This document shows positions 35,335 through 49,100 of a stretch of DNA of 64,000 bases, piece after piece. The stretch spans positions 4,588,001 to 4,652,000 of the forward strand of contig NC_135242.1 of NCBI RefSeq assembly GCF_947623445.1. The letters are read 5' to 3'. The number at the start of each line of letters is the position of its first letter. Position 1 is the stretch's first letter. The translations under genes and the position numbers were made by a program. The notes beneath the pieces are model-generated. The model was not told the origin of the DNA. It saw nothing but the letters and a program-made list of their open reading frames with translations, and searched no databases. Source of the DNA: Clavelina lepadiformis. Taxonomy: Eukaryota > Chordata > Ascidiacea > Aplousobranchia > Clavelinidae.

Positions 35335-38300
35335 ATGTGGAGGTTAACTCCTCTGCATAGGCTGTCATTTAAATCATGGCAGAAACGATTTTATGGCATC
35401 GCTGGACTTGAAGTGAAGGAAGGTGTTGAAACACGTCAAATTGAAAAGTTGCTGATTGCAAATCGTGGAGAAATTGCCTGTCGTGTAATGAGAACTGCCA
35501 AGAAGTTAGACTTAATTGAAGTATTTGTATAGCTAATGTTTGTCGTGGGAATCTTGTACTAAACTTATTGTTGGATTGTTAAATATTGTCAGCTTTCATT
35601 ATTTTTTGGTGTTCTTTACTTTTGCACTTCCATATTAGTATCAAGTATAGAGGAATTGTTATATCATTTTAAAGTTTTCTTTATTACCTCATATAGTATG
35701 GTAAATGCTAATCGCAACTGGCATTATTTCGTAGTTCCCACCCTGCTAATGAAAAAAGTACTTGGTTTATGATTGAAGAGGATATTAAAATATATAGATA
35801 GTTAGCAGGATAGTAAAATCATGTCTTGGTTTCTCTGTTAAAGTTTTCAATAGATTTTATTTTCTTTGCAAATAATGAGAGATTGTTCTATAGGATGGGA
35901 ATACAAACTGTTGCCGTCTATAGTGAAGTTGATCGCAACCAAATGCATGTTGAAATGGCAGATGAAGCTTACTGCATTGGGCCTGCTGCACCAACCCTTA
36001 GTTACTTGAAAATGGATAAAATAGTCGACGTAATTAATCTTTTCATAGTACTTTAAATATCTTAGTTTCTTGATGTTTGTTTTGTGTTACAGAAAAGACT
36101 TTTTTTAAGTCAACCAGAATATATTGTATATCTGTGATTTCATCATTACAAGTTTCCTCATTCTATGAAAATGATTTTTAGGTTGCCAAAAGCTCAGGTG
36201 CTCAAGCTATTCATCCTGGTTACGGATTTCTTTCTGAAAATGCTGAATTTGCAGAGCTTTGTTCACAAGAAAATGTTATTTTTGTGGGTCCACCTTCAAC
36301 AGCAATTCGTGATATGGGCATAAAAAGCACATCAAAAAAAATTATGTCTGCAGCCAATGTACCAATCATTGAAGGTAAAAATTAGTTTGAACAAACAATA
36401 TGGTATTTTTTTGTCACTGTGCTGATATATATCGATGTTGTATGCATCAATGCACTGCAGCAGTATCTGTAATTAACTATCAGGTGATATGGGTTAGCTT
36501 AGCAGTATTTTTACCACTCTGCTGATTAAACTGTAAGAGCATTTGTGTGCAACAGATGTCATCGTGTCTTTTTTATGTAATGTTTCAGATTTGTTACTAA
36601 AGTTAGTGTTTTAACCCTAGAACTACCGGAAAATCATTATACCTAGAAAGACCGGATCGGTCAATTGACCTGTAGATAAGGATAGCGGTGTTTGCCGGAG
36701 CAGACCAGAAGCAATTTTGTACGATAATAGTACTAAGGCTGGTGTGGATACTGCTGACAAAATGTTACGATGTTACAGCACTAAAGCTGCATCTAGATTC
36801 TAGATCAGTGATTCCCAAACTGTGTGCCGCCACAGATTCTCAGGTGTGCCACGAATCGTTTTGGAATTTTGGAAAAGAACTGTATAAATATTTAAAATAA
36901 GGCATGCAGACAAGCATATGCGACTTAAAAGCTTTCTAGCTGCTTCAATAGCTGAGAAATAAGCACATGTGACGATGAAACCAATTATGGCATTGTCAAT
37001 AGAGTAGGATAATTTTTTAAAGCAACATTTCTTCTCTTGTAAGTGTGCCGCGAGCGTTTTCTAATTTTTCTAGTGTGCCACAAGCTGAAAAAGTTTGGGA
37101 ACCACTGTTCTAGATGATGGCTTTAGGCAGCATTTTTCAATCGTTGTATATAGTTTGCTTGAATTCATTTGTGATAGCCAAAGATATCGGTATGGCGCAT
37201 TGTAGCGGGCACGACTTTCTTTTGCAATTAGGAGAGCTCTTGTGCACCGCAGAAAGACAACGACGAGCCCCTTCAAATCAACTTATACAATTCGCGCAGC
37301 CACCTGTAAATGCTAGCCTGGTTGCTGCATTGCCTGAGAGAAATAGAACCACTTGCAAACTGTGACAGAAAAACAAAACTCGAATGCAGTGCAGCAACTG
37401 TACAATATATGTGTGTGGATCATGTGCCAAATCTGTGTGTCATGCTTGCTTGCCATGGCAACACCAAGTCCTAAGTTTCATGACCGTATTGGCGTCGGCA
37501 AAAATGTGTCCAAAAATTTTAGTACATCTGCAAAAACACCTTGCTGTTTTGATTTTATTGGTGTTTGAACGAAACATGTAGCTAAGCCACAATGACTATT
37601 CTTGTTCTATACAATCGTCCTTTTTGCCCTCTTTACGTTGATTGAACCTTTTTCTGAAATTTTCTTTTTTCTAAAATTTTTATGTGTAAACATTAAGGTT
37701 TGCAGGAAAATTTTAGCCATTATTTTCATTTACGGATCAGTTGACCGATGTGGTTGTTTTAGGTATATTCACGATTTTTCGGAGGTTTTTGGGTAAAACG
37801 CAATTATCTTTATAGAGCACGTAGTTCATACCTAACTCGAGCATTAGTCCTAATATCGGCCGAATATATGCTCATTTGCAGAAAATATTGTTTTAAAAAA
37901 ATGCCCTACCGGTCAATTGACCTGTATGGTAGTTCTAGGGTTAAACAGGATTTTCAACATTCATGGTCGAAGGTGTAACTTAAAGTAAAATAATTGTGGA
38001 TGACCATTTTGAAAGCTAATTGCCTCTTCCTTTGAATAAGTTATTGCGTTTGATCATGAACGAAGTAAGTCAATTTAGTTGTATCTTGAGCTGACTTTTT
38101 CATGGTCTGTGAGAAAGAAATTCCAGACCCAAATTATCTTATCTGGGACCACACCAAAGTGAAATATGGTGTCTGATGGTTTTGCGTAATCATGTTTCAC
38201 GCCGGTAGCTTATCAGCTCTTTTACTATAATATGCAGGAAGTGAAAAATGAAAAATATCTTTTCGTTTAAAAATTGTAAAATGGAAGAAGTTGGACCAGA

Positions 38301-41300
38301 AAATTTGATCGCAATTTTGTTTTACATTAAGGTTATCATGGAGAAACACAAACAAATGACCATCTCTTACGAGAAGCGGAAAAAATCGGATTCCCGATCA
38401 TGATCAAGGCTGTGAGAGGAGGAGGAGGAAAGGGGATGAGGATTGCAATGGAGAAAGAAAATTTTATCGAGCAGTTGGAAGCAGCTCGCAGGGAAGCAAA
38501 ATCATCATTTGGTGACGATGTGATGTTGATTGAGAAATATGTCGATCGACCCCGACATGTTGAAGTCCAGGTTTTTTCTAATATTCTGTTTAATAGTTAA
38601 TGATGCTGTTTAAGTTAATTATTTTTTTGACAAATTTTGCTTTAAAAATGTTTGTCCACGGTTAACTTCACACCGTCAGCAATTCTTCATTGATTTTTTC
38701 CATTATCTGCTGTCTCATTAATTATTATTATCACCTATAGCAGTGGTTCCCAACCTTTTTTGGTGTCGGGGCCGAATTTCAAACTTCATAGTACGTATGG
38801 AGCCGCATGAAAAGACTCAAGTAATTATAACGAAAATTTTAAAGCATGAAATCATGTACCAACGAATAGCAACACTAACAAGAAAAATAACACAAATCAA
38901 TTTAATGTCCAACTTGGCATTGGCTTTGAGCTTTAACAACTTTGTCAAAGCGAGGCGCAATTGTGGTTTAGGATTCAGGAGGCGGTTTATGATTCACAAT
39001 AAGTAGACAATGGGCCATTCACAACAGTATAAATTAGGCTACAATGTGTAACTGTAAGATGTAAAATGAAAAATATGTAAATAATTTTGAACTAACGCTA
39101 TAAATTTTGACCAATTTTTGACTTTTTTTGACAACTCAAAAACTAATCGCCCTAATTGTTGCCAATAGATTTTTTATTTTTTTGTGGGATTTTCAGGGGT
39201 CATTGAGAGCCGCAAGAAAGCTACCTTGGAGCCGCGGTTGGGAACCACTGACCTATAGTCTTATAAATTCTTCACGATTCACTGTACTCCAACTTTGTGT
39301 TACAAGGTGTTTGGTGATCACCACGGGAATGCGGTTTATTTGTTTGAGAGAGATTGCAGTGTGCAACGTCGCCATCAAAAAGTAATCGAGGAATCCCCAG
39401 CACCAGGAATATCTCACGAGACGAGGGTAGAACTTGGAGAGGCTGCTGTCAGAGCAGCAAAGGCAGTTGGTTACGTCGGGGCAGGCACTGTCGAATTTGT
39501 CATGGACCCAGAACAAAAGTTTTACTTCATGGAAATGAATACCCGACTGCAGGTGTGTTGTCAAGAACGGATTATTTCCGTAATAAGTTTGCTACTGTCA
39601 ACTATTCATCTGCTTAGCATAAACTGAGTTTAGTCATGATAGAACATGTTAGAACAATTACTTTGATGCTAAATGCAATATTGTTAAGGGTTTTAACTTG
39701 TTTTACGTATAATTTCGTCTTTATTTGAATTTTTCTCCGAACTTTCAGCTCTTAATAATGATCTAGAGCAGTTTTGCTCATCCATGTTTAAATTGGTGCG
39801 TCTAAGTACTCAGTGTTATCAGCATTACTAGTGTTCACAATGCTTACAATGGTAAAACTATGACACACTTGTAAGTTGTAACTAACTGACACTTCAGAGT
39901 TACTAGAGGAATCCCCATTTTAAGCGTTGTTGTCAACTTCAGGTGGAACATCCTGTTACAGAGATGGTGACAGGAACAGACTTAGTAGAGTGGCAGCTTA
40001 AAGTGGCCCAGGGTGAACCAATGCCTCTTGAACAGGTATGATATATGTGCTATATAACAATTATTGTAATCTTGAACGCCTAACTGCTCTAAATTTATTG
40101 CTGACGTGGTGCTAGTCCACATTTTCCACCCTTCGCATAGTTTCAGTTATTATTTACAGTACATGTCATCTTTTGCTAATGGTAAATTTTCTTTGCTGCA
40201 TTGGCCAATTTTTTTTCTGGCCACAGCAGTCATTAATGTCGACTATTTTAACTTATTTTCCTGGTATTTTAACAGAACAATATCACTCTGCGAGGTCATT
40301 CATTCGAAGCACGTATTTACGCCGAAGATCCAGACAATGACTTTATGCCTGGGGCTGGACCACTCCATTACTTGAGTGGTCCTGTGGAAACGGATTCGAT
40401 TCGTGTAGAAACTGGCGTCCGACAGGGAGACGAAGTGACCCCAGATTATGACCCCATGATAGCGAAACTAGTGGTTTGGGGACCTGACCGGGCTCAGGCG
40501 CTTCGTAAACTACAAAGCAACCTCATCAACTACACAATTGTTGGTTTAGACACAAACGTAAAATTTCTTTACCAGTTAGCATCTAATTCTCATTTTGCAT
40601 CCGGGGATGTACACACTGGCTTCATAGAACAGCATTTTGGGGAACTCTTCCCTTCTAAAGCTGCAACCGTTTCACCTCAACTGGCATGCCAGGCAGCGTT
40701 TGTTCACATGATTACCTCTTCAGACAACTTTAACAAGGAGGAAAATCAGGATCTGGCCGGGAACACAGATCCCTTTTCCAGATGTGGTGGGTTTATGGTG
40801 AATCTCTCGCCAACCAGTGAAACCTCTTTGAAAATTGGAGATTGCGACGTAACGGTACAAGCAATACGGATAGGAATGACAAGTAACGGTGAGACGATAT
40901 ACTCCATGAGTGTATCTGGTGATGTGGATGTTGGTGCAGATGAGATCACCTTGTCAGGATACGCCAGAGTGGACCCCGAGACGGCTGCTACGTATGTTGT
41001 AACAACTGTTAATGACGTCACGCAACGACACAAAGTGGTTATGTTTCCAGAAAAAGTGAAAGGGAGCAGTGTTGAGCCTGACTCTTTCCACCTCTTCCCA
41101 TCTCACCACTCAGCATCAGTGAAAGTAACTCTTCCTCTTCCATCCTTTCTCACACGACAAGCTGCCACTGCTGGTGGAAACACCGCTGGTCAACCAACCG
41201 CTCCCATGACTGGTAAGATCGAAAAAGTTCTCGTTTCCCCGGGTGATAACGTCACAAGAGGTCAACCTCTTGTTGTTATGATCGCTATGAAAATGGAACA

Positions 41301-41415
41301 CACTATACGTGCGCCGCGAGATGGCGTCGTGGAGTCGGTAAGATACGCTGAGCAAGAGTCGGCAGAGAAAGGTGCTCTACTGGTGAAATTGAAAGAACTT
41401 GATGAACCTCAGTAA
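35335..41415 (+). CDS. MCCC1: Methylcrotonoyl-CoA carboxylase subunit alpha, mitochondrial
   Basis: Biotin-containing subunit of the leucine-degradation enzyme that carboxylates 3-methylcrotonyl-CoA. Exons: 35335-35504, 35894-36029, 36182-36374, 38332-38570, 39307-39552, 39943-40035, 40276-41415, giving 738 codons plus stop, close to the human length (725). A basic, acid-poor N-terminus ([10 protein letters not shown]) fits a mitochondrial presequence. The biotin carboxylase domain starts [13 protein letters not shown]; it has [10 protein letters not shown], the ATP-grasp glycine loop [24 protein letters not shown] and [14 protein letters not shown]. The C-terminal carrier domain has AMKMEH, with biotinylated Lys698 (codon 41290-41292), 40 residues from the end. 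PCCA shares the fold, but the length and carrier region fit MCCC1 better. The exon 1 donor is GTTAGA, off-consensus, but it alone gives the conserved [14 protein letters not shown] join. The last 1140-nt exon is unusually long. Confidence 0.92.
36615..37940 (+). mobile_element. piggyBac transposon remnant in MCCC1 intron 3
   Basis: Terminal repeats CCCTAGAACTACC and GGTAGTTCTAGGG (13 bp, perfect) are flanked by TTAA at 36611-36614 and 37941-37944, the piggyBac target site. A subterminal GGTCAATTGACCTGTA occurs at both ends. Near 36726-36797 the + strand reads [18 protein letters not shown], matching the conserved piggyBac block with its late catalytic Asp. Near 37384-37450 lies a Cys-rich finger (C-x2-C-x4-C-x2-C-x4-C-x2-C) typical of the transposase C-terminus. 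The 5' half of the transposase gene is missing and stops interrupt the rest. A hAT MITE is inserted inside. Confidence 0.88.
36806..37107. mobile_element. hAT MITE nested in the piggyBac remnant
   Basis: A 302-bp element with ends CAGTGATTCCCAAACT and AGTTTGGGAACCACTG (15 of 16 inverted match) and a perfect 8-bp target duplication, TTCTAGAT, at 36798-36805 and 37108-37115. No coding remnant. Sequences just inside both ends read GTGTGCC(G/A)C, suggesting subterminal repeats. It entered after the piggyBac insertion. Confidence 0.9.
38741..39250. mobile_element. hAT MITE in MCCC1 intron 4
   Basis: A 510-bp element with perfect 15-bp inverted ends (CAGTGGTTCCCAACC and GGTTGGGAACCACTG) and a perfect 8-bp target duplication, ACCTATAG, at 38733-38740 and 39251-39258. 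The ends are related to those of the 302-bp element in intron 3, so both may be mobilised by the same hAT lineage. It carries no transposase domain I can recognise. It ends about 55 bp before the exon at 39307. Confidence 0.92.
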
Positions 41416-41643
41416 CCTTGTTTTTCGTTGGGTTGAAATTTACCTCGAAAGAACTATTTATTAGAATTTAATCATGTTCCAAGGATGACTTTAGATTTAG
41501 TATGTTCTTTCTTTTGCATTATAACTGCTTGAAACCTACTATTAAGTTCCAATATCCTATTGCGACGTTGTTTTGTCTGCTGTGACCTATTACGACGAGG
41601 CCTTTCTTTTCTTGGCATTGTACAATAATGTCACTAAGTAACA

Positions 41644-41649
41644 AATAAA
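41644..41649 (+). terminator. Poly(A) signal, MCCC1
   Basis: AATAAA about 230 nt after the MCCC1 stop codon, just before GT/T-rich sequence. Confidence 0.55.
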
Positions 41650-43178
41650 AGAATAAGATTTTGTCGAACCTTGACTGCTGGCAGAACTCAAAGTAATTAA
41701 GTTAGCCCGGTATAGAAAAGTCAGTCGATCTTGCAATTGAGAGGTAATTTGATGACGTTATGTGCTGTTGTTGTTGTAACATTTAGTGAGGATCTGACAA
41801 CTCACGCTGGTATGTTGGTGGCTCCAGCGAAGGAGTCGCGTGAACAGTATATGTAATTATGCATGCACTGGATTAATCCCGATACACATGATATGGCATC
41901 GAGTAAAGCAAAGTTTCTCGATAATTATGAAAGTTTGCCTTAGTTTCAGGAATACATTTGAAAACGATTGCAAAAAAGACAGGAGTTTTTATAACCCGGT
42001 GAGTATGAAGATGTGTATAGCCGCAGGTAGGATGCTAACTTACGCTGAAATGGTCGAAGTCGTGCAGACTTCATTCGTCCTATTCTCAATGCGAGTATTA
42101 TCATTACGATATAACACCTCAAGTGAGGTTATGTTCAGTAAATTAAAACCAATCAGTGCAGTCTCAGAAAGATAATTTAGCTGCAAGTTCGCTTTTCTCC
42201 GTGCTCAAGTATCATTGATGTCAAATATGACAAATAGGCACAAGATTTTCAATGAGAAATTTATTTCAAAACGCTTGAGCACAGCAAGGCGTAGTGAAAC
42301 CTGCCGGGTGATCGACCCGAGTAAAAAACAAATCATGACACAAACTTGGAACAATGGACAATCTGCAAAACAGAAAACCTATCGCACAAAATGGGTCTAA
42401 GTAGCAGCCTTTAATATGCCGGAAAAACGAAGACACTGAACCGCATGTTAAAAGCAAAGCTATGTTCAAATAGCCTAACAGGAGTAAAGCGATCAACTGA
42501 AAAAAATGAAAATATTGAAAAAAACAACTACAACGTCTGGCCTACGCTTTCCAGATTGGATTGCACACGGTGACTACTCACATCGGTTAAAGCATTGGCA
42601 AAACTAACATTTCTTAGGTCCGCGGCCAACAAATTTTGAAGTCAAACAACTGTAATTCAGCGCACAAATGCAAAACAAATTTTGACGCAAAAAAACGAAA
42701 ACAGCGGAAACGAAAAACAGCAACTGTACAACAGCAAGAGATCTGGTGCTAATCACATATTTACATTAGTCAAGCTTCAAAACGTAATGCGCAGGTGACG
42801 TGCGGAGGTCCATAACGCTGTTTGTGCAATAAGCAAGATTGTCCACCGTGTAAGATTTGCCACTAAGCATTGTGTAACAATTGAAATTGGTATCGAATTT
42901 AAATGTCTAATGTGTGTTTGTCGTAAAAAATACGCGTCGCGCAATGTTGTGGTCATATAAATTCCAGGCTCTCAACTTTGGAGATTTTGGCTAATTTTGG
43001 GGCACTATGACCAGGTTGTCTATTCAACTGTTCTCTCATTCATTGGTCAGATGTTTAAGTGCATATAAATTTGATGCATTATGATGCATCTGTCACTGGA
43101 AAAAAAGCGTCATATATGTCACTGGAAAAAAAGCGATCCATCAGGAATTATTTGCTGATTGTTGTAAAGAAATTTTAC
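41650..43178. other. Convergent spacer between MCCC1 and the MCT-like gene
   Basis: Short ORFs at 41840-42175 and 42215-42400 (+) look like chance: no family resemblance and no splice or poly(A) context. I see no other feature. Confidence 0.4.
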
Positions 43179-43184
43179 TTTATT
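43179..43184 (-). terminator. Poly(A) signal, MCT-like gene
   Basis: The complement of AATAAA only about 6 nt beyond the stop codon (43191-43193) of the minus-strand transporter. If used, the 3' UTR would be very short; I see no better site nearby. Confidence 0.35.
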
Positions 43185-43190
43185 GACACT

Positions 43191-46100
43191 TTACATCAAG
43201 GGTTGGTTGTCTCTTTCGCCGCCGTGCGGTTCTGTATCATTGTCATTACCGGTCGCTCGTTGGCAGTTCTGCATTACTACCTCATTTTCAATGCTGTCGA
43301 GTTCCTGGAGGTGAGCGTGCACGTCGCCATTGAACTTCGACTTTTTTGACGTCTTGCCCGCCGCCTTTAAAGCGGCTTGTTGCTGGGCAAGCTTTCTTAA
43401 AGCCCCGGGCTTAACAATTGATCCATTCTTTGCCTGCGACCTTGACGACGGTGGCGGAACTTTCTGACGCACAATCTTTTTTTCTGGTTCATTCTGTACG
43501 GGGTAATGGTTCAAGGCGAATGGAATCAAGCACATTACGACAGCGCACAGGATGAACACTGAACCACCCATGTAAAATGCACTGACGTATGAAGCGGTTA
43601 CGTCATATATTCCACCAGCAATCACAGGTCCAATCACCATACCTGAAGACGGGAATAAGGTCTAAATTTAGGCCAACCAAAATCGGTACAGTCAGACATG
43701 GACACGAGAGGCAAAAATTCAATGTTACACATATCAACTGAATATTTGTCAACTAATTCCATAAACTGACTCACCAACAGCCAGCATGACGTTGATATAT
43801 CCCCAGACGTGTCTTCCTCTATCATTGCCAAAAAACTGCATCGTGGCAACAAACATGAGGGAATTTAGAATTCCTGAGTTAATTCCGGCAACTGGAAATG
43901 AGTTGCAAATGCGATTATTAAGTTTTGGCCTCGTTTCTGGACGAGTCTTTATCAAAGTAAATGCTTCATTCGCACACACAGCACGATCAATAACAAATCG
44001 CCTCAGAACGGAAAACATTTAACATCTTACTGTAGTTGCATTCAGCTAGGCTGTATTAATCCGAAATAGAGGATTAAACTAACATGAAGAGAATTGAACT
44101 TCACTTTTTCAAAATTTATTAACTTTATTTGTAATTAAATTCCGTTCCGATACTATACCTATATGAACTGTGATTTCTATGATATAACCCACCTATAGCG
44201 TAAACATACATGATTGCAAGCGTCTTTCCAAGGGGAGCAAAAAGTGTGGCGACTCCGACAACGGCGGCACTTGCTCCGTAGACATAGGCAAGGCTGAAGC
44301 GGATCTTCCCTGCTGCGCATGCGCAAATCAGTCTTCCGCAAAACTCAGCCACACCGTACGCCGTCATGACCCACGTTGACGTGTCACGTGGGATTCCAAT
44401 CGTTTCCATGTAGTCAATCTGTGCGTAAAATATAAAGAATAATGGTGTATTTTCTTCTACAGTAAAAGCTGCTGAGTATCAGTTGCACAAAGCAAAAACA
44501 GCGCATAGTTTTAGATAATATTTATTACATGTTTTATATAAGATAATGTTTGACCTATGCGGTTCTGTTGTTTGTACATCGTGATCCCAGCAAGCGCAAT
44601 AGTTAGAAATCTCAGATTTTAAACAATAAAAAAGAAACGGTAAAATTAATTTTTCTGCAATATTACCAAGAAAATAAATGGGAAAAGGAAAGAAACGCTC
44701 CATAACAAAGATCCGAGCATCCAAAGGAGGAAGGCTGGATTTCCGCAGATGGAGCAATCCCAAACACCCTTGTTGAAAACGTTCTTCTTGATCTCCTGGG
44801 CGGCAAGACTTAGCCTGCTTTCAGTATGCATGGCTTGAATAGACTCCGAGAGTGCTTCGATGTCAACTGAAAATTTAGGGCAGGACATGGTAATATCAAG
44901 TCACTCGATGATGGAATCATTTAAACTTGAGCTTGTAAAAAGATATTAAGCTTAAAATTCGTTGCCCTAGGCACTTAAGAAAATCTCGGTTTATCAATTT
45001 CGTGAAAAGCCAGAACGTATTTCTTAAAAGGTTTTGCAAATCCATTCACTTAGGTTTTGCGGTAAAGCGCAATCTACGTCTAAACCGAGCTGACCTAAGG
45101 TCAAACAAAGAAGTTAAATTAAAAACACTAAAATTCTTCCAGTGTTTTACATACAAACACACACATTTATTTGATTAAATGCTTTTTCATTTAATACAAC
45201 AAGGTACAAATAATTTCCACGTTTCCCAACACCTATGTCAATAAGGACTTTGGAACTTACGCTTCAGTAAATAATAACGTGTGTAAAATAATCTCGTCAC
45301 TCACCGTTTTTCAAGGCCGGTTCGCTCAGGAATTCCTTTTCTTTTTCCAAAGCTTTCTTCGACATGTGACGTATCTTGGTTTGTATTTTTTGTTCGCGGG
45401 TTTTCACTGGTTTGAACGTGGCAACGCAGGCAACACCGACAACAAATATTATTGCAGCCATGATACGCATTGTGTTTCGCCACCCGAGGGCAGTAACAAG
45501 CGCTCCGGCCAGTGGGTTGACCAGCAAAGTACCTGTGGCCAAAATCTTATCTCAAAATGCAACTCAACTTAAACAAACACAAGCACAAACTTTACGTTGT
45601 AACCGGAACTGGCCTTATACCTGCACTTGGACAACACTCAAGGCTTATGCCCCGACCACGTAGTTTAAACAGTGGTGTAGTTTAACGCGATTGGTTTCTC
45701 ATTGCTGGAACGGCACTATGACTATGGCAATGATTTCCGCATAAACATCAACTCACCAAATGAAATTCCAGCCGAAGCCAAGCAGGTGGCAAACGCCTGA
45801 TGTTTTCTAGGGAAGTACTGCCCGGTTAAGTTCATGGATGTGTTGTAAACAAAATTGGCAAAGACTCCGAGCATAGCACTATAAATAATGTCAGGAGTTT
45901 ATTAAGTTGGGTAAATTAAATTACATCTAATGACATTATAACGGGAAGGAAGTACTTTCTCTTTACAGTATCGCGTCAGATTACATTTGATTTTATAAAC
46001 TCGGCATTCGATATTTTTATTGAAAGCTGTTGATGATGGAGCCTTGTTACGTCAATTACCAAGGTCCTCCTAAGCTTAATAAGGGCGTTGATATTTTGCA

Positions 46101-49100
46101 TATGACAATGGCAATCTTTTTAATATATCTGGCAATAATTCATATATCAATCTTTCATAAACTCGGTTACATCTCATGAAAAGCGTACAAAACAATAATG
46201 CATTGATAAAAATTTCGCAAGTTAACTGACCTGTAAGTCAAGAAGAGTAGGTGGACGACGGGCGCGAAAGAGGTGGCAGCCAGACTGACCGTGGCTCCAA
46301 TTACGCCAATTAACGCGACTTTCCGGGCGCCATACACAGTGAAAAGGGGGGTGCTTAAAGGACATGTACCAACGGTAAAACTGAAAGCCAGAGATCCAAT
46401 CCATCCTGCAACAGATGAAACAAATTAGTTTATTGAGCTGTTCAAGCAGTTAAAAGCATTCAAATCATTAAAAAACTTATGGTTACGATTGTTTCAACAG
46501 CCGCATTTAGCGTCATCGACACAGTATATTCTGTCCTTAGAATTTAATTGTTCCTCGAGTACACCGCTGGCCACACGGCTGAAAGAAGCAAGTTACAACA
46601 CAGTATAGCGGAAGCGTTATGATTTATGATTACGTTTGCACTATATTTTATGGGAATAACCTGAACATTAAATATAAATTGCATTTTAAAGTCATACCGA
46701 GGTCATGCGGTTGTTTACGCGAAGGTGATTGGCCAAAACTCCTTACCAAAAAAACATGCTAAATCGCAATTTAAAATAAACGGTGCTGCTACTGCTGCGG
46801 TGGGTCGCACCTGTCTCTCTTTTATGCTGCAAGGCAAATGCAGTTTTGCGAAAGCAGTGAGAAGAACAACCGGCAATCATACGCTGCAGCAAATTCTACA
46901 CATCAATCATGAATGCTGGTTTTTCTCTTGGTAACGCAGGTACAATTCGCGTCGGCGCGACCAGTTAAACTCACTGTTAACAAACCGCGATCATGCAATT
47001 GCAAACCGCATTCTCTTTTCCGAGTTACATATTACATGGTCCTTACATTTTTTAGGCTGATCAAGCATTTATGAAATCACTTGATTTGAAAATGGCAATA
47101 GCGTTATCTGTGTATTACTGTATAGAGAATAATAGTATAATACTGTAATTGCATAAAGCAGAGAAAGACACGTAATATGATAATATAATGGCACAATAGC
47201 ATAATGTGTTGATACGGCAAACTAACGCCGCCACATTGAACGGAGGCTTGTGATGGAAATTCAAGTTGGGTCAGAAAAAGGATATACGACCCGGCTGTGT
47301 CGTTGCGCCACCGAAAATACTTCCATTGTGTGACTCGACAAGCTATTGTTGACAACAGAGCATCCGACGACTAACTAGGTTTTCATGACAACAGAAGTCA
47401 GGTAAAGTTACAACAGTTTACCTCCGCCGCAGCACCCCGCACTTTGCTATCGGCAATCACCTACGTAACCAACGAGTCGCACGATTTTGAGAAAAGCACA
47501 ACAACAAACACCGGGTCAGAAAATCACGACTACAAGGTGTGGAATGCCCCGTGCTTAGGTACTTTTTATCACGTGATAGCCTCGTGATACACAAAGCGCA
47601 TGTTTATTGTTTCTCTTCGACATCGTGCGATTAACATTTGATACAAAAAAGGCCCCGAGCCGATCCCAAGCCAGGAAACCGGCGTTGGGATCTGATTGAT
47701 CGAGACTAAGGTTTTAGTTAAGAGCCTGTGAGGTCATTTTCAAGCGTCATGTGTTTGTTAAAAAGGTAGTTTCCAAAAATACTTTTTTTAACGCAGCCGG
47801 GAACATTTTACCCCCTTAAGCTCCATATCATTAAGTTAAGTGCCCCTTCTGTTATCAACGGGTGACCTTATGCGTACACCGAGGGGTGTCACATGGTGTG
47901 CTTTAGACTTTCTGCACAATATGAAGGTTTCCGCTCGATGGAAATCGTTGACACAAGTTCAGACTCTGGGAAAACTAAAAATATGCTGTTTTATGCAAAT
48001 CTCATTTCTAATTCAGGTGTCGTAGTTAACTCGGTCACAACTTTAATTGGGAAACAATGGGCCCAAAAAATGCTAGTTCATTGGAATTCTTTTTTAAAAG
48101 AAATAGTAACTAGAACAATGCTGTTTCGCAGTCTTCGGTATCGTTGGTCGGCAACGTTGCTATGTGAAGCCCATTGTGACGTGAAACCTTAAAACGTTAT
48201 AGTACAATGCAGTGTCACAATGCGATATGGGATATACCAAGGTTTTATTTCAGTCAGTTGGGAGGACTTCGCATGTCTCTGTACCCGCTTGGAAATATTG
48301 CATCATCTTACCAGGCGTAATCGGTGGAGTCGTTCGCACAAGCACGATGCTGCATTACAGCAACTTGTTTATCGCAACACTGCACGGTATATGCAGGAAA
48401 TTTTCGACTCATTGCAGCTGGATGACGTTCATATGAGAAAACGGACAATTTTTACCCTCTTGTTCTTGAGTCCCTTTGTTAGTTTTGCGAAATGTGTCAG
48501 GAGTTAGCTGTCGAAAACCGGTCCGGTACTTGTGAAACAATTGGGATTAAGGATGTAAGCTTGTTGCCCGAATTCGCCATCGATTTCAATTGTTGTTTTC
48601 AAAACGTCAGAATGACGTCATAATCAAGCACGTGATTCACCCCAACCTCCAGTAGCTCTTTTCAAAAAGGTTTTCATGAATCTTGCGGTTTACCGGATAT
48701 CTGAAAGTGGTAAACAGGCGAATTCGGCACAAACATATTTCTCATGGACGGTGTACCGACGGAAATGCGAGACCGTATGATTAACGACAATCGTGTGGCA
48801 CTTGGGGATTTTAATGCTTTAGTATTTTTTTGTGCGCGATACGTGGTGTAGGGCTGAGTAAATGGCTTTTTATTGGTTGAAAATCGTTGCTTTTGTTGTT
48901 TACAAAAACTTTATCTACTAATAGGAAGCGGTCCAAACCGGTTCGAATGATAACGCCCTTCAGCCCGCCCCCCAACAAAACCGAAATGGTCGCGTTTGCG
49001 CAATTCTGGGCCTGTGTTTATAATTTTAACAACCAGTTTTTGACGCGTTGAATAGAACAAACGGGTCGACAATTTATGGCCTGCACCCCTTGGACTAACA

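Noticed and set aside
37384..37581. Cys-rich ORF as an independent zinc-finger gene
   Set aside because: It lies inside the piggyBac element and matches its C-terminal finger; not a host gene.
41840..42400. ORFs downstream of MCCC1
   Set aside because: No similarity or gene context; lies after the MCCC1 poly(A) signal.
47840..48507. Overlapping + ORFs inside the first MCT-like intron
   Set aside because: Short, in different frames, and without transposon or host-gene motifs.
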